Part shown: piece after piece, positions 19,051 through 27,925 of the stretch
How positions within the stretch are numbered: position 1 is the stretch's first letter
How the letters are laid out: each line of letters starts with the position of its first letter
Assembly: GCF_001651855.1 (NCBI RefSeq)
Contig: NZ_LNQC01000055.1
Location: forward strand, 1-64,000
Length of the DNA: 64,000 nt
Source of the DNA: Sinorhizobium americanum
GTDB taxonomy: Bacteria; Pseudomonadota; Alphaproteobacteria; Rhizobiales; Rhizobiaceae
Direction of reading: 5' to 3'
Made by a program: the position numbers and the translations under genes
Notes under the pieces: model-generated
What the model saw: only the letters and a program-made list of their open reading frames with translations
Told to the model about the DNA's origin: nothing
The model's database searches: none

Positions 19051-19694
19051 TTGTTTTGCTCCGGCGAATCTTTCTGATCAGCGCGGTCGCCTTCGTCACG
19101 AGGGCGAGTCCAACCGGATCGGTATCGGCGCAGAAAGCACGATGGCAAATTTCCTCGCACGCATCCAAACGGTGATCATGCCGCCGTACGGCGGGGCACC
19201 GCGATGACGCTATGCGCTATTCTCGGTCATTGGTAAAATCCATTGTTTGGATAATACCCATCCGTGGCCCAAATGGTTGGAGGAGCCCAGCAGAGAAGGC
19301 TTACGGGAGACGTTTGGATTGGTAAGACTACGAATACTACCAGAGCGACGCAAGCCATCCCGGTCACGGCAGTACTCGTTCGTGTCTCCTGCGCGACTTT
19401 GCCAAGTATCGGCGACGGGACGCCCTCCGACTGATTACCGGGTCAACCGCAGACCGAGGTCGCGAACATCGCGATGCTGGTACCTTTGATGGTAGTTCGG
19501 CGGGTTGCAGGCGTAGTCAGCGATGCGATGCTTGCGCTGAAACTGACTGCGATGGTGGTGGAAGCGCAAGGACACGACCATCACCACGAAGCTCGCCGTG
19601 ATACGACGACTCTTTCACCTGGTCGGTGCGCATGCTCGGCCCCCCGGCAAATGAGGTAACGTAATAATACATCCCCGTCCCGAAGGCCTTCGCA
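19051..19694. other. Intergenic region between hydroxylase and epimerase genes
   Basis: About 640 bp. Several short open frames exist on both strands but none shows a domain, good start signals or a peptide-precursor pattern. I see no second Nif11-type or double-glycine precursor here. Because the gap is long, the hydroxylase may have its own promoter. Confidence 0.4.
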
Positions 19695-21218
19695 TCAGGC
19701 CCCTTCGACGCGGCTCGTCATCCCGTCGCCGTTCTGCCAAGCAAAGCGGTCATCGAGGTCCTCTTCGATCACCCCGGCCGCGTATAACTGTTCGAGCAGG
19801 TCCGCGACCGAAAGTATGCTCGACCCGTCCGTCGCGACCCGCCTAACGAGCTCCGAGGCTGTGCAGTTGCCGCACGCGATTAGTTGGCCAACGGAAATCG
19901 GAGCGACATCGTCAAGCACCCTGTGTTCCATGTTGCGTGAGCGGAGCTCGAAGTAACCGTTTCCTGGCCTGTATTGCAGGTCGCTGCGGAAGCGAATCGG
20001 CAGGCCTGGGGCTGGGCTCTCGAGCATATGCTGATCCATCATGCTCTGCAGCCCCTCCCGAAACTCGTCAAGCGTCCTGAAGAAACGTTGATCCACAATG
20101 CGATACCCGAGAGGCCACCGTACGCTGCCCGGTACCGGCGTCACCAATTGTGAACGTCCCTGCGGCATATTTACGAGGAAGCCGGAAACACAGGCGATTG
20201 TCGTGTGATAGCCCTCCGGCAAGGCGATTGCATCACATTCGTTAGCCACCCTGAGCTTCTGCTTCCGCGCGCGTGCGCGCCCGGTGAAAGCCTTCGCGGT
20301 CGGTGCTTCCTTGCCCTGCAGGATGAGTTCGACCCCGAGGAGCTCCTCAGGCGAAAACGCCATGTGAATCTTATTGAGATGTGCTGTGCTCAGCACGGAG
20401 AAACGATTGGTAGTAGTGCCGTAACGGTCGAAGAGTCCGAGCACGCGCCTGGTGAGTGCCTCATCCTTGAGCGGGGCGGCTGTCGATGTTTGCGGCAATG
20501 CTCCCGTGATTTGATAGTAGTCGTACAGAAACTGATCGTAGTGCGGGTTGTCCATAGGATCTGTGGCCCAGTAGCAGAAACCAGTGCGGGCCGCCGAACC
20601 AAACATGTCGCTTGCGACACCAACCACACCGCGCCAAAGCTCTGCATGCTCTTCGCTGTAGTCATAATAGCCTTTAAAGCGATCGGCCGAGAGGCCACAG
20701 AACCAGCAGCCGACGGTGCAGCCTTCGCTCAGCTCGAAGGCGATAATGGGGTGCGTGATCGAGGGCGCCGATCCGCCCAATTCGTCGTTGCAGCGCCGCA
20801 TCTGGCGCTCACGCCAGGCATGAAATCGGGGGTTGATCTTCGACATATCGCCTTCGACGCGCAGGCGGTCGCGATGGCGCAACATGTCGCGGATATGGTC
20901 ATCCCACATCATCGCCAATGGCCAGGGGGCAGACTCCGGCTTGAAGCGGTAATTCAGGTGGTCACTGCGCCAGAGCGGCAGCATTTGCATTGGGTCAACT
21001 TCGATGCCGTAGCGCTCTGTTACTGCTCCAGGCGCGTCTACGTTCTCCGAAAGCGCCCTGCGGAACTTTACATCACCAGACAGCCGTTCCATGAAGCGCT
21101 TGACGTGTGACAACGTGCGCCGTTGCTCTGGTGTGCGCCGGTCAACATTCGGTCGGCAGTGTTCGCCCCGAGGGCACAGGTCGGCCCCTGAAGCCATACG
21201 TTGCAGGCTTGATGACAT
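19695..21218 (-). CDS. PoyD-type radical SAM RiPP peptide epimerase
   Basis: 507 residues. The radical SAM cluster motif is ELSEGCTVGCWFCGLSADRF (CxxxCxxC). The N-terminal region (RTLSHVKRFMERLSGDVKFR, then YGIEVDP...PLW) matches what I know of the RiPP maturation epimerase family typified by PoyD and PlpD. These enzymes turn L-residues of a precursor peptide into D-residues by abstracting the alpha hydrogen. A cysteine-containing C-terminal section, LIACGNCTASELV, may supply the hydrogen donor or an auxiliary function. The gene starts 80 bp after the precursor gene and is read in the same direction, with GAGAAAG upstream of the ATG. Confidence 0.85.
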   Translation of the reverse strand: MSSSLQRMASGADLCPRGEHCRPNVDRRTPEQRRTLSHVKRFMERLSGDVKFRRALSENVDAPGAVTERYGIEVDPMQMLPLWRSDHLNYRFKPESAPWPLAMMWDDHIRDMLRHRDRLRVEGDMSKINPRFHAWRERQMRRCNDELGGSAPSITHPIIAFELSEGCTVGCWFCGLSADRFKGYYDYSEEHAELWRGVVGVASDMFGSAARTGFCYWATDPMDNPHYDQFLYDYYQITGALPQTSTAAPLKDEALTRRVLGLFDRYGTTTNRFSVLSTAHLNKIHMAFSPEELLGVELILQGKEAPTAKAFTGRARARKQKLRVANECDAIALPEGYHTTIACVSGFLVNMPQGRSQLVTPVPGSVRWPLGYRIVDQRFFRTLDEFREGLQSMMDQHMLESPAPGLPIRFRSDLQYRPGNGYFELRSRNMEHRVLDDVAPISVGQLIACGNCTASELVRRVATDGSSILSVADLLEQLYAAGVIEEDLDDRFAWQNGDGMTSRVEGA

Positions 21219-21298
21219 GTTTCTTTCTCGATTGGATGGCTTCCATGTTCTCTTGGCACCGGCTCGGCCAAGTCGATGCCGGCAGAACCAGAATCACG

Positions 21299-21574
21299 TC
21301 AAGTCGCCACCGCAACAACAACTACAATAAGTACAACGACCGCGGCGAAGCCAGGGAACTTTTCCTCGGCGTCGAGCCTCTTACTACTAGTCACCCTCCG
21401 TGGGTTGGCCAACCGTACGTAACTTTTCACCTCGTCAGGCGTGATGTTGTAGTCGAGGCTCTTTCCGACCGCTGCGATCGTTGCAAGGCCTGTAGCAGTT
21501 GGTTTGACGTTTTCAAGCAGGCTCGCTTTTCCCCCTAAGTCGTTGACGAAGCGCTCTACATCAGTTTGCGGCAT
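21299..21574 (-). CDS. Nif11-like leader RiPP precursor peptide with Val-rich core
   Basis: 91 residues. The leader fits the Nif11-like pattern: [19 protein letters not shown], then [20 protein letters not shown] and VKSYV. A basic linker ([16 protein letters not shown]) leads to FPGF and then a 15-residue tail of A, V, L and I ending in T ([15 protein letters not shown]). That tail is almost certainly the core acted on by the epimerase encoded 80 bp downstream. Cleavage could fall near PGF or after AEEK; no GG or GA site is present. A D,L core of this length would resemble gramicidin and could span or disturb a membrane. It could be mistaken for a membrane protein, but the leader plus epimerase argue otherwise. 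Confidence 0.85.
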   Translation of the reverse strand: MPQTDVERFVNDLGGKASLLENVKPTATGLATIAAVGKSLDYNITPDEVKSYVRLANPRRVTSSKRLDAEEKFPGFAAVVVLIVVVVAVAT

Positions 21575-21655
21575 AGCTGATTTCCGCCTTTTCTCAATGT
21601 TGCCAAACTACCCATCTCGCTCTCGCAAACGCTCAAGTGATGATGCCGTGAACGA

Positions 21656-21671
21656 GGCAAGCGGCGTACCA
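21656..21671 (-). promoter_or_regulatory. Sigma-54 (-24/-12) promoter of the RiPP precursor
   Basis: The minus strand reads TGGTACGCCGCTTGCC, against the consensus TGGCAC-N5-TTGCW, with GG and GC exactly ten bases apart. Predicted transcription start is about 70 bp before the precursor ATG. Two perfect NifA sites lie just upstream. Confidence 0.7.
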
Positions 21672-21696
21672 AGCTGAGATTTCTGGCCTTGCGCCT

Positions 21697-21729
21697 TGTA
21701 TGACCGTATACATTGTCAACTTGCCGACA
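21697..21729. promoter_or_regulatory. Two tandem NifA upstream activating sites
   Basis: TGTATGACCGTATACA at 21697-21712 and TGTCAACTTGCCGACA at 21714-21729 are both perfect TGT-N10-ACA sites. Their centres lie about 60 and 77 bp upstream of the start expected from the adjacent -24/-12 element. Together they suggest NifA and RpoN control of the RiPP precursor. Confidence 0.7.
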
Positions 21730-22233
21730 TTTGGCTCCCGAAACCGACAATTGGCCTGCTCCAAAATGTCGCCAACCGCGCATTCTTTCAGTCACCGCTC
21801 TGCGGCCGCCAGCTCAGTTGTGGAGACGCCTGGTGGATCCCCCCGCGCGGCATCGATCGGGTGGCGGGGCGACATTAATCTGACGCGCTCATTCCTTTGC
21901 GATGCTTGCCGTTCTGTCGACAAGCGTCACGACATCGCGAGATACTCTTGGAGTAGCGATTTCAAACTAGAGGCCACATTCAAGCCTCGAGGATCGCGCG
22001 CCTATGGCAAGCCCTACACTGAATAAGTGGCTATCAAGCCGAGCGCCGTACGAGAAGCAAAAGGCAGAGCGGCGACTAACTGAGGGCGCCGCCGCCCCCG
22101 CTATGGGTCGTCATCCCAACGGTCTCCGCGAAGGCTTCCACGGTTCGACGGTTCGATCACATCGCGGTCGAGATCTCGGCCTACCAGAACAGGATCGGCC
22201 TCCGCGGCCGATCCACGAATTGAACGATCTCAG

Positions 22234-22437
22234 TTAAAGTACGCGAACGTTTTCTGCCTTCGATTTTCCGGTCTTGCGATCCTGACCTAGGTCGTAACTC
22301 ACTTTCTGTCCTTCGCTCAGGGAACTGCCACCTTGCAAGGCAGACACATGCACAAACACGTCAGCCCCTCCATTTTCGGGTGTAATAAAGCCAAATCCCT
22401 TGTCTCCATTGAAAAACTTAATCGTGCCAGTGGCCAT
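22234..22437 (-). CDS. Cold-shock protein (CspA family)
   Basis: 67 residues, the usual Csp length. RNP1 is KGFGFITPE and RNP2 is DVFVHVSAL. The start [17 protein letters not shown] is preceded by GAGGA. The frame is open upstream to 22509, but the conserved family start is at 22437. It binds single-stranded RNA or DNA. The region 21730-22233 between it and the RiPP promoter contains no supported gene. Confidence 0.93.
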   Translation of the reverse strand: MATGTIKFFNGDKGFGFITPENGGADVFVHVSALQGGSSLSEGQKVSYDLGQDRKTGKSKAENVRVL

Positions 22438-22509
22438 GAACAAATCCTCGACGCTTTCACGGCTGATTGCCGCTTGAAGAGCTTTAAGCCGGCAATGTGT
22501 CGCCCGCAA

Positions 22510-23081
22510 TCTATTTGATCCTCATCTTGTCCCGAGCATCGGACCACTCACGCAAATGGAGGCGGCCAGAGGTTCATCATGTGTTGGCCGAAAGGATCAG
22601 TGGTCAAGCGGTTGCCGGTGACGACGCGGGGGCCATTGCTTGGTTTAGGAGCGACTAGGTTCCAACAGTGTCATCGGCACCTATTTGCTGCGATACCATG
22701 GCCGATATGGTGTTCATCCGAGTCGTGGTCTCGCCCGACAGTAACGACGCATGACGATAGTGCAGTGGCACGGTCCTCAACTTCCTTGTCAATCCGGATG
22801 AGCGCTTAAATGACCACCGGCCGATAAACCTGTTGAAGGCCGGCGACGTGAGGCCGGTCGAGGACGCAACAGGTGCGTGACGGCACCTTTCCCGCCGGCT
22901 GACCTCGCTGCGGTCGAGTCCCGAAGGGGCGCTCCTTCACTGGTGATCTCGTTGAAAGGGGAGGGTGGTTACCCAAGTCGACGGCGCGCCATTAAACCGG
23001 TGCCGCCTATCCGTGGAGCGGTGGGCCTGCTTGCTACTGCCCGTTCGCGATGGCAACGCGGCCGTCGCCATCTTCTCCTGC
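22510..23081. other. Intergenic region without a supported gene
   Basis: About 570 bp between the cold-shock gene and the end of the ROK regulator gene. Short frames exist but none has a recognisable motif. No tRNA or IS end is evident by eye. Confidence 0.4.
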
Positions 23082-24353
23082 CTAGATTACCAACTTGAGA
23101 TGGCTGGACAAGACCAGGCCGGCGGCCCCGCGTAACGCGGTGTGACCTTCTCCGATCCCGTTCACCGTAATGGAAATCTCTTGGTTTGGCCGCTTCCTGA
23201 CCAGGCGTTCGACGTGCTGCTTGACGCGTTCGGCGGCGTCTGCACCGCCTCCTGCGATGTCGCCGTGGAGGACATAGGAGTTGAGCGACAGGGTCTGTTG
23301 CAGGTTCAGAATCCCGAACGCGACATTGCGGGTATAGCGATCGAGCAGGACATCGGCGGCCTCCGATCCTTCGGCGGCCTCTTTGACGAGGCGAGCGGAG
23401 GTGACACCTACGGGGTTCGCCAAACCGAGCCGAGCCGCTTCTCGCCGTAGCCAGGGCAGGGCCGCGACTGTCTCCCAACATCCATGCTTGCCGCAGTTGC
23501 AGAGCTCGCCATCAATTTGAACCACCGTATGGCCAAGTTCGCCTCCGGAGCCGGCAAGCCCCCGATAAACCCGTCCGTCGATGTAGAAGGCTCCGCCCAA
23601 CACTTCACCGGTGTAGATGGCCGCGAACGTCTGCTGGCCTCTTCCCGGTCCAAACCACCGGTCGCCGACGAGGAGTGCCCGGGGGTGGTGATCGATGACC
23701 ACGGGAAGCGAAAAATGCGTCTGCAGGATGTCGACCAGGGGAAGGCCGCTCAGAACCGGCGCGAGATTGACCGCAAGGATCACGCCGTTGTCGCTGTCGA
23801 TCATGCCGCCAGAGGCAATGCCGATCCCGAAGGGCGCCTGTTGGGCCTGGGAGAGCGTTGCAGACAAGGTGTCCTTGATGATCGCCAGGAACGCATCCCT
23901 GTCTCCATGCGGATCGAATTCCGCCTTGGTGAGTGCCTTGATCTCGCCGCTTAGCGTCACGAGACATGTCTGGGTTCTGCCCGGCAAGAGAAGCACGGCG
24001 CCGAGCATCGGGGCTTCCGGATTGAAATAGATCGGACGCGCCGGCTTGCCGCCCTTGAAGTCGGAGGGGACCGCTTCGCCTTCGACGAGCAGGCCCTCTT
24101 CGATCATCGGCTGGACGATGCCGGTTATCGTCGTACGGTTCACGCCTGCCAGACGGGCAAGCTCCGCGCGGCTCTTGGGGCCGTGGTCGTACAGGGCCTG
24201 CAGCACGCGGCCACGATTGATCTCGCCCAGCGTCGACTGTGAAACAAGCGTCACGTTGCCACCGTCGCCAGCGTCCTTTTGGGAAGGACTGCGCTGCCCG
24301 AGCGAATAAGGTGGTTGATTCTCGAATTTCAACTTGCATCTCCGATTTGGCAA
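23082..24353 (-). CDS. ROK-family transcriptional repressor of the adjacent sugar ABC operon
   Basis: Up to 423 residues. An N-terminal winged HTH (LQALYDHGPKSRAELARLAG then VNRTTITGIVQPM) precedes a ROK kinase-like domain. The zinc site is GHTVVQIDGELCNCGKHGCWE. The extreme start is uncertain: TTG at 24353 is the first codon, and a GTG at 24254 would give about 390 residues. It is divergent from the sugar ABC operon at 24604, so it probably represses that operon until a sugar or sugar phosphate binds. It is a clear paralogue of the ROK gene at 36565. Confidence 0.85.
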   Translation of the reverse strand: MPNRRCKLKFENQPPYSLGQRSPSQKDAGDGGNVTLVSQSTLGEINRGRVLQALYDHGPKSRAELARLAGVNRTTITGIVQPMIEEGLLVEGEAVPSDFKGGKPARPIYFNPEAPMLGAVLLLPGRTQTCLVTLSGEIKALTKAEFDPHGDRDAFLAIIKDTLSATLSQAQQAPFGIGIASGGMIDSDNGVILAVNLAPVLSGLPLVDILQTHFSLPVVIDHHPRALLVGDRWFGPGRGQQTFAAIYTGEVLGGAFYIDGRVYRGLAGSGGELGHTVVQIDGELCNCGKHGCWETVAALPWLRREAARLGLANPVGVTSARLVKEAAEGSEAADVLLDRYTRNVAFGILNLQQTLSLNSYVLHGDIAGGGADAAERVKQHVERLVRKRPNQEISITVNGIGEGHTALRGAAGLVLSSHLKLVI

Positions 24354-24603
24354 CTGGTCTTTCTAGCCTGTGAACGCTTGCTCGACCAGACGGGGTCCGC
24401 GCGCACATCCAGGACCGGTCGCGAGCGGGTGAGGCCGCTCCGCTGGAAACTCTGTGGCGACTTCTTGACAGTAGCATAAGTTTGTGCGAAGTACAAACAA
24501 ACTGCTGCAAACGGCAGACGAGGGGTAACAACTAAGTCGAGCACGGCGCCAACCGGGGTCCGGATTCGATCGAGGTTGGATTACAGACAACGAGGAGGCA
24601 TTC

Positions 24604-26064
24604 ATGACATTTGATATCGGAAACATGTCGCGCCGGAACATGCTGAAGTCGGCGTCCGCCGCAGCGCTCCTGGCGTCAGGGGTCAGCTCGCTGGTGGCGC
24701 CACGGCGTGCAGCCGCCGCCGGCACGGTACGGGTACTATCCGTCGAAGACCCGTTCTTCTTCGCGATGAAAGCGATGATCCCGGAATACGAGAAGGAGAC
24801 CGGCATCAAGGTCGAGTTGGAAAGCCTCTCCTATGAGGCGCTGCAGACCCGCCTTGTTTCCGCCTTCGTCGCCAAGACCTCCGATGCCGATGTCATAGCC
24901 GTCGACCAGATGTGGCTGGGGCAGTATCTAGACAACGGCTGGATCATTTCGCTGAACGACTTCATTGCTGAGGACAGCGACATCGATCTCTCGGATTTCA
25001 TTCCCGAGGTTCTCTATTCTTCGAACATGTGGCGCGGCCAGATTGGTACGCTGCCGGTCGCGGCCTATGCGCAGGGCGTCATGTACCGCAAGGACATCTT
25101 CGATGAGTTCGGCATCGCCGCACCGCCCTCCGAAAGCTCGGAAGACTGGACCTGGACGAAATACCTTGAGACGCTGAAGGCGCTCGAAGGCAAGTCGTTC
25201 GGCGGCAATCCGCTGTTCCCGACGGTGGTCTGCGGCTCGCAACCCTCGCCGATCACCCATATGTTCACGCAGCTTTCCGTCAGCCATGGCGCCAGCTGGT
25301 TCAAGTCCTTCCCGGGTGCTCCCTGGGATTTCTCGCCGGAACTGACCGGCCCTGCCTGGGTAAAGTCGGTCGAGATCTACCGCCAGCTCTACAAGCTCTC
25401 GCCGCCCGAGGCGATCAATTATGTCTGGTTCGATGCCGGCACCCGCTTTGCCAAGGGCGATATCGGCATGTTCTACTGGTGGACGCCGTATTTCTACCTG
25501 GTCAAGAATTCCGGCTACATGACCGGCAAGAAGTCGGATGTCATGGACAAATACGCAACCGCTGCCCTGCCCAAGGCCGAAGGCCTGCCGCAGACAGTCA
25601 GCCTCGGCGGCTACAGTCTCGGCGTTCCCTCGAGCTCCGAGCGGCAGGAAGCGGGTTACGCCTTCATCAAATGGGCGACGTCGAAGGCGACCCAGAAGAA
25701 GATGGCGCTCTGGCCGGACCTCAATTACCAGTTCTCCGACTTCGCCCGCGCATCGCTCTACGAGGACGCGGAGGTGAAGGCGGTCTATCCTTACCTCGAC
25801 GTCCAGTACGCGATGATGAAGCAGGGCAACGGCAAGATCACCCGCCCGCCGGTCCCCGGCTATACGGCCGTCGAGAGCGTGCTCGGCCTCACATTGAACC
25901 AGCTCCTCACCGGCAGTGAGGATCCGAAGACTGCGCTCGAGCGCACCAACGGCCTGTTCGAAAGCATCCTTAAGGGCAATCTGATGATTCCTTATCAGAA
26001 GGAAAGCTTCGCGGACACGCTCGACGAAGCCAAAACCCTGATCGGCACGCTCGGCAAGGCGTAA
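24604..26064 (+). CDS. Sugar ABC transporter, periplasmic binding protein (family 1), Tat-exported
   Basis: 486 residues with a twin-arginine signal, MSRRNMLKSASAAALLASG, and cleavage after an RAAAA stretch. The mature protein follows the family 1 (MalE-like) pattern, including GTVRVLSVEDPFFFAMK and VIAVDQMWLGQYL. GAGGAGGC lies before the ATG. It binds a sugar or oligosaccharide in the periplasm for the two permeases that follow. The substrate is not identifiable, but the Gfo/Idh dehydrogenase in the operon hints at a polyol, inositol-like compound or unusual sugar. Confidence 0.88.
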   Translation: MTFDIGNMSRRNMLKSASAAALLASGVSSLVAPRRAAAAGTVRVLSVEDPFFFAMKAMIPEYEKETGIKVELESLSYEALQTRLVSAFVAKTSDADVIAVDQMWLGQYLDNGWIISLNDFIAEDSDIDLSDFIPEVLYSSNMWRGQIGTLPVAAYAQGVMYRKDIFDEFGIAAPPSESSEDWTWTKYLETLKALEGKSFGGNPLFPTVVCGSQPSPITHMFTQLSVSHGASWFKSFPGAPWDFSPELTGPAWVKSVEIYRQLYKLSPPEAINYVWFDAGTRFAKGDIGMFYWWTPYFYLVKNSGYMTGKKSDVMDKYATAALPKAEGLPQTVSLGGYSLGVPSSSERQEAGYAFIKWATSKATQKKMALWPDLNYQFSDFARASLYEDAEVKAVYPYLDVQYAMMKQGNGKITRPPVPGYTAVESVLGLTLNQLLTGSEDPKTALERTNGLFESILKGNLMIPYQKESFADTLDEAKTLIGTLGKA

Positions 26065-26133
26065 GGTTTCTTCCCGGCCGGCGCGGTACGCCCGCGCCGG
26101 CAGTCACGCGCGAAGAAGAATTGGACCTCGACC

Positions 26134-27063
26134 ATGCACGCTACAACCATCCGCTCGCCGCAGGCGCTTTCGCCTGTCCGCAAGAGCTTTGTCCGGCGAA
26201 ACCTGCCCTACCTGTTGATCGCGCCTTCGGTCGTCATGCTGCTGGGACTGATCGCCTATCCGCTGCTCTTTGCGCTCAAATCGAGCTTCTATTTCTGGAA
26301 CCTGCAGGTCGGGCCGCAGCCCTTGGCCTTCGTCGGCTTGGACAACTACGTTCAGGCGATCAATGCCTTCGATTTTCGCGCGGCACTGACCAATACGCTG
26401 ATCCTCTCGGTCGTCGGCACCGCGACCGAGTTCTCGCTCGGCCTGGCGATTGCGCTCGTCCTGCTCAAGGCGCTGCCCGGCATGAATGTCGTGCGGGCGC
26501 TTCTGATCCTGCCAACCACGATTGCACCGATCGTCGTCGGCTTCCTGTTTCGCTATCTCTATGACCCCGGCGGCGGGTTGGTGACCTGGGTCCTGCAGTC
26601 TCTCTGGCTGCCCGTGCCGGCAGAAGGCATTCTCGGCTCGCCGTCGACGGCGCTTGCCGCCATCTTGTTCGTCGACATCTGGCAATGGACGCCATTCTTC
26701 GCCATCGTGATCTATGCCAGCCTGCTCGCCGTCCCCGACGAGATCATCGAAGCAGCAAGGCTGGATCGCGCCTCGGCTTGGACGATCCTGATGCGCATCA
26801 AGCTGCCGCTCATCCGGCGCACCGCCATCATCATCGTCATGCTGCGCTTCATGCAGATATTCAACACCTTCGACACGGTGCTGGTGCTGACGCGCGGCGG
26901 ACCGGGCACCTCGACGCGCACGCTCGGCTATTCGCTCTACGAGCAGGGCCTCGTCAACTTCAATGTCGGCCTTGTCAGCGCTCAGACGTGGATCGCGGTG
27001 CTGATCGTCAACATAATCGTCGCCCTCTACGTCTTTTTCGCCTTCCGGAATGAGGAGTGGTGA
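26134..27063 (+). CDS. Sugar ABC transporter, permease (MalF/UgpA-like)
   Basis: 309 residues with six hydrophobic segments and the N-terminal LIAPSVVMLLGLIAYPLLFA typical of MalF-type permeases. The EAA loop is EIIEAARLDRASAWTILMRI. It is the first of two permeases of a CUT1-type sugar importer. Its stop codon is one base from the start of the second permease gene. Confidence 0.9.
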   Translation: MHATTIRSPQALSPVRKSFVRRNLPYLLIAPSVVMLLGLIAYPLLFALKSSFYFWNLQVGPQPLAFVGLDNYVQAINAFDFRAALTNTLILSVVGTATEFSLGLAIALVLLKALPGMNVVRALLILPTTIAPIVVGFLFRYLYDPGGGLVTWVLQSLWLPVPAEGILGSPSTALAAILFVDIWQWTPFFAIVIYASLLAVPDEIIEAARLDRASAWTILMRIKLPLIRRTAIIIVMLRFMQIFNTFDTVLVLTRGGPGTSTRTLGYSLYEQGLVNFNVGLVSAQTWIAVLIVNIIVALYVFFAFRNEEW

Positions 27064-27064
27064 T

Positions 27065-27895
27065 ATGAAAAGCCGCACGACCTTCTACACGGCGCTCACC
27101 TATGCCGCCGGCCTGCTGTTCCTGGCCGTCTTCATTGGTCCGATCCTGTGGTTCCTGGCACTCGCTATCCGTTCGGCCGAAACGGCGTTCGAGATGCCGC
27201 CGCAGCTCACCTTCGAACCGACGCTCGACGCCTTTCGCCATATCCTTGTCGATCCCGGCACCAATGCGCCGCAGCTGGTGAACTCGCTGATCGTCGCGAT
27301 CGGCGCGGTGCTTCTCAATCTGCCTTTCTCAGTGCCTGCGGCATACGCGCTCTCGCGCTTCAAGCTGCGCGGTAAGAAGAACATCATGCTCTGGTATCTC
27401 GGGCTGCTGATGGCGCCGCCGGTCGCCTTCCTGATCCCGTATTTCGTGCTGATCACGCGGGTCGGCCTGCAAGGGTCATACTTGTCGATGGTGCTGGTTT
27501 TGCAGACCCTGACGATCCCGTTCTCCGTCTGGCTGATGAAGAGCTTTATCGATGAGGTACCGGCGGAGCTCGAAGAGGCCGCCCGTGTCGATGGTGCGCG
27601 CTGGCATACGATCATGTGGCGGATCACGCTGCCGATCGTTCGCCCCGGCATCATCGTCACCTCGATGTTCGCCTTCGTCTTTGCCTGGAACAACGCGGCC
27701 TTTCCGCTGGTGCTGAGCTCGCGCTCGACCGCCACGCTTCCGATCGGGACGCTCGGATATTTCGCGACCAGCGGCGTGACCTGGAACTACATCGCCGCAG
27801 CCGCGGTGCTCGCGATGATCCCGCCGATGATCATCTTTTTGGTGTTCGACCGCTACGTCGTCAGAGGCCTCACCTTCGGTTCGGTGAAAGGCTGA
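27065..27895 (+). CDS. Sugar ABC transporter, permease (MalG/UgpE-like)
   Basis: 276 residues from the ATG at 27065, one base after the upstream stop, with GAGGAG in the preceding gene. Six membrane segments and the EAA loop ELEEAARVDGARWHTIMWRI are clear. It pairs with the upstream permease to form the transport channel. A GTG at 27050 would add five residues and overlap the upstream gene, but the ATG is better placed. Confidence 0.9.
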   Translation: MKSRTTFYTALTYAAGLLFLAVFIGPILWFLALAIRSAETAFEMPPQLTFEPTLDAFRHILVDPGTNAPQLVNSLIVAIGAVLLNLPFSVPAAYALSRFKLRGKKNIMLWYLGLLMAPPVAFLIPYFVLITRVGLQGSYLSMVLVLQTLTIPFSVWLMKSFIDEVPAELEEAARVDGARWHTIMWRITLPIVRPGIIVTSMFAFVFAWNNAAFPLVLSSRSTATLPIGTLGYFATSGVTWNYIAAAAVLAMIPPMIIFLVFDRYVVRGLTFGSVKG

Positions 27896-27925
27896 TCGCC
27901 CCCCTTTTGAATGGAGTAGAATTGA

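Noticed and set aside
20205-21110. Plus-strand frame of 301 codons
   Set aside because: Antisense to the radical SAM epimerase gene, which has a full CxxxCxxC motif.
21299-21353. Hydrophobic C-terminus of the precursor as a membrane anchor
   Set aside because: Possible in principle, but the Nif11-type leader and adjacent epimerase make a RiPP core more likely.
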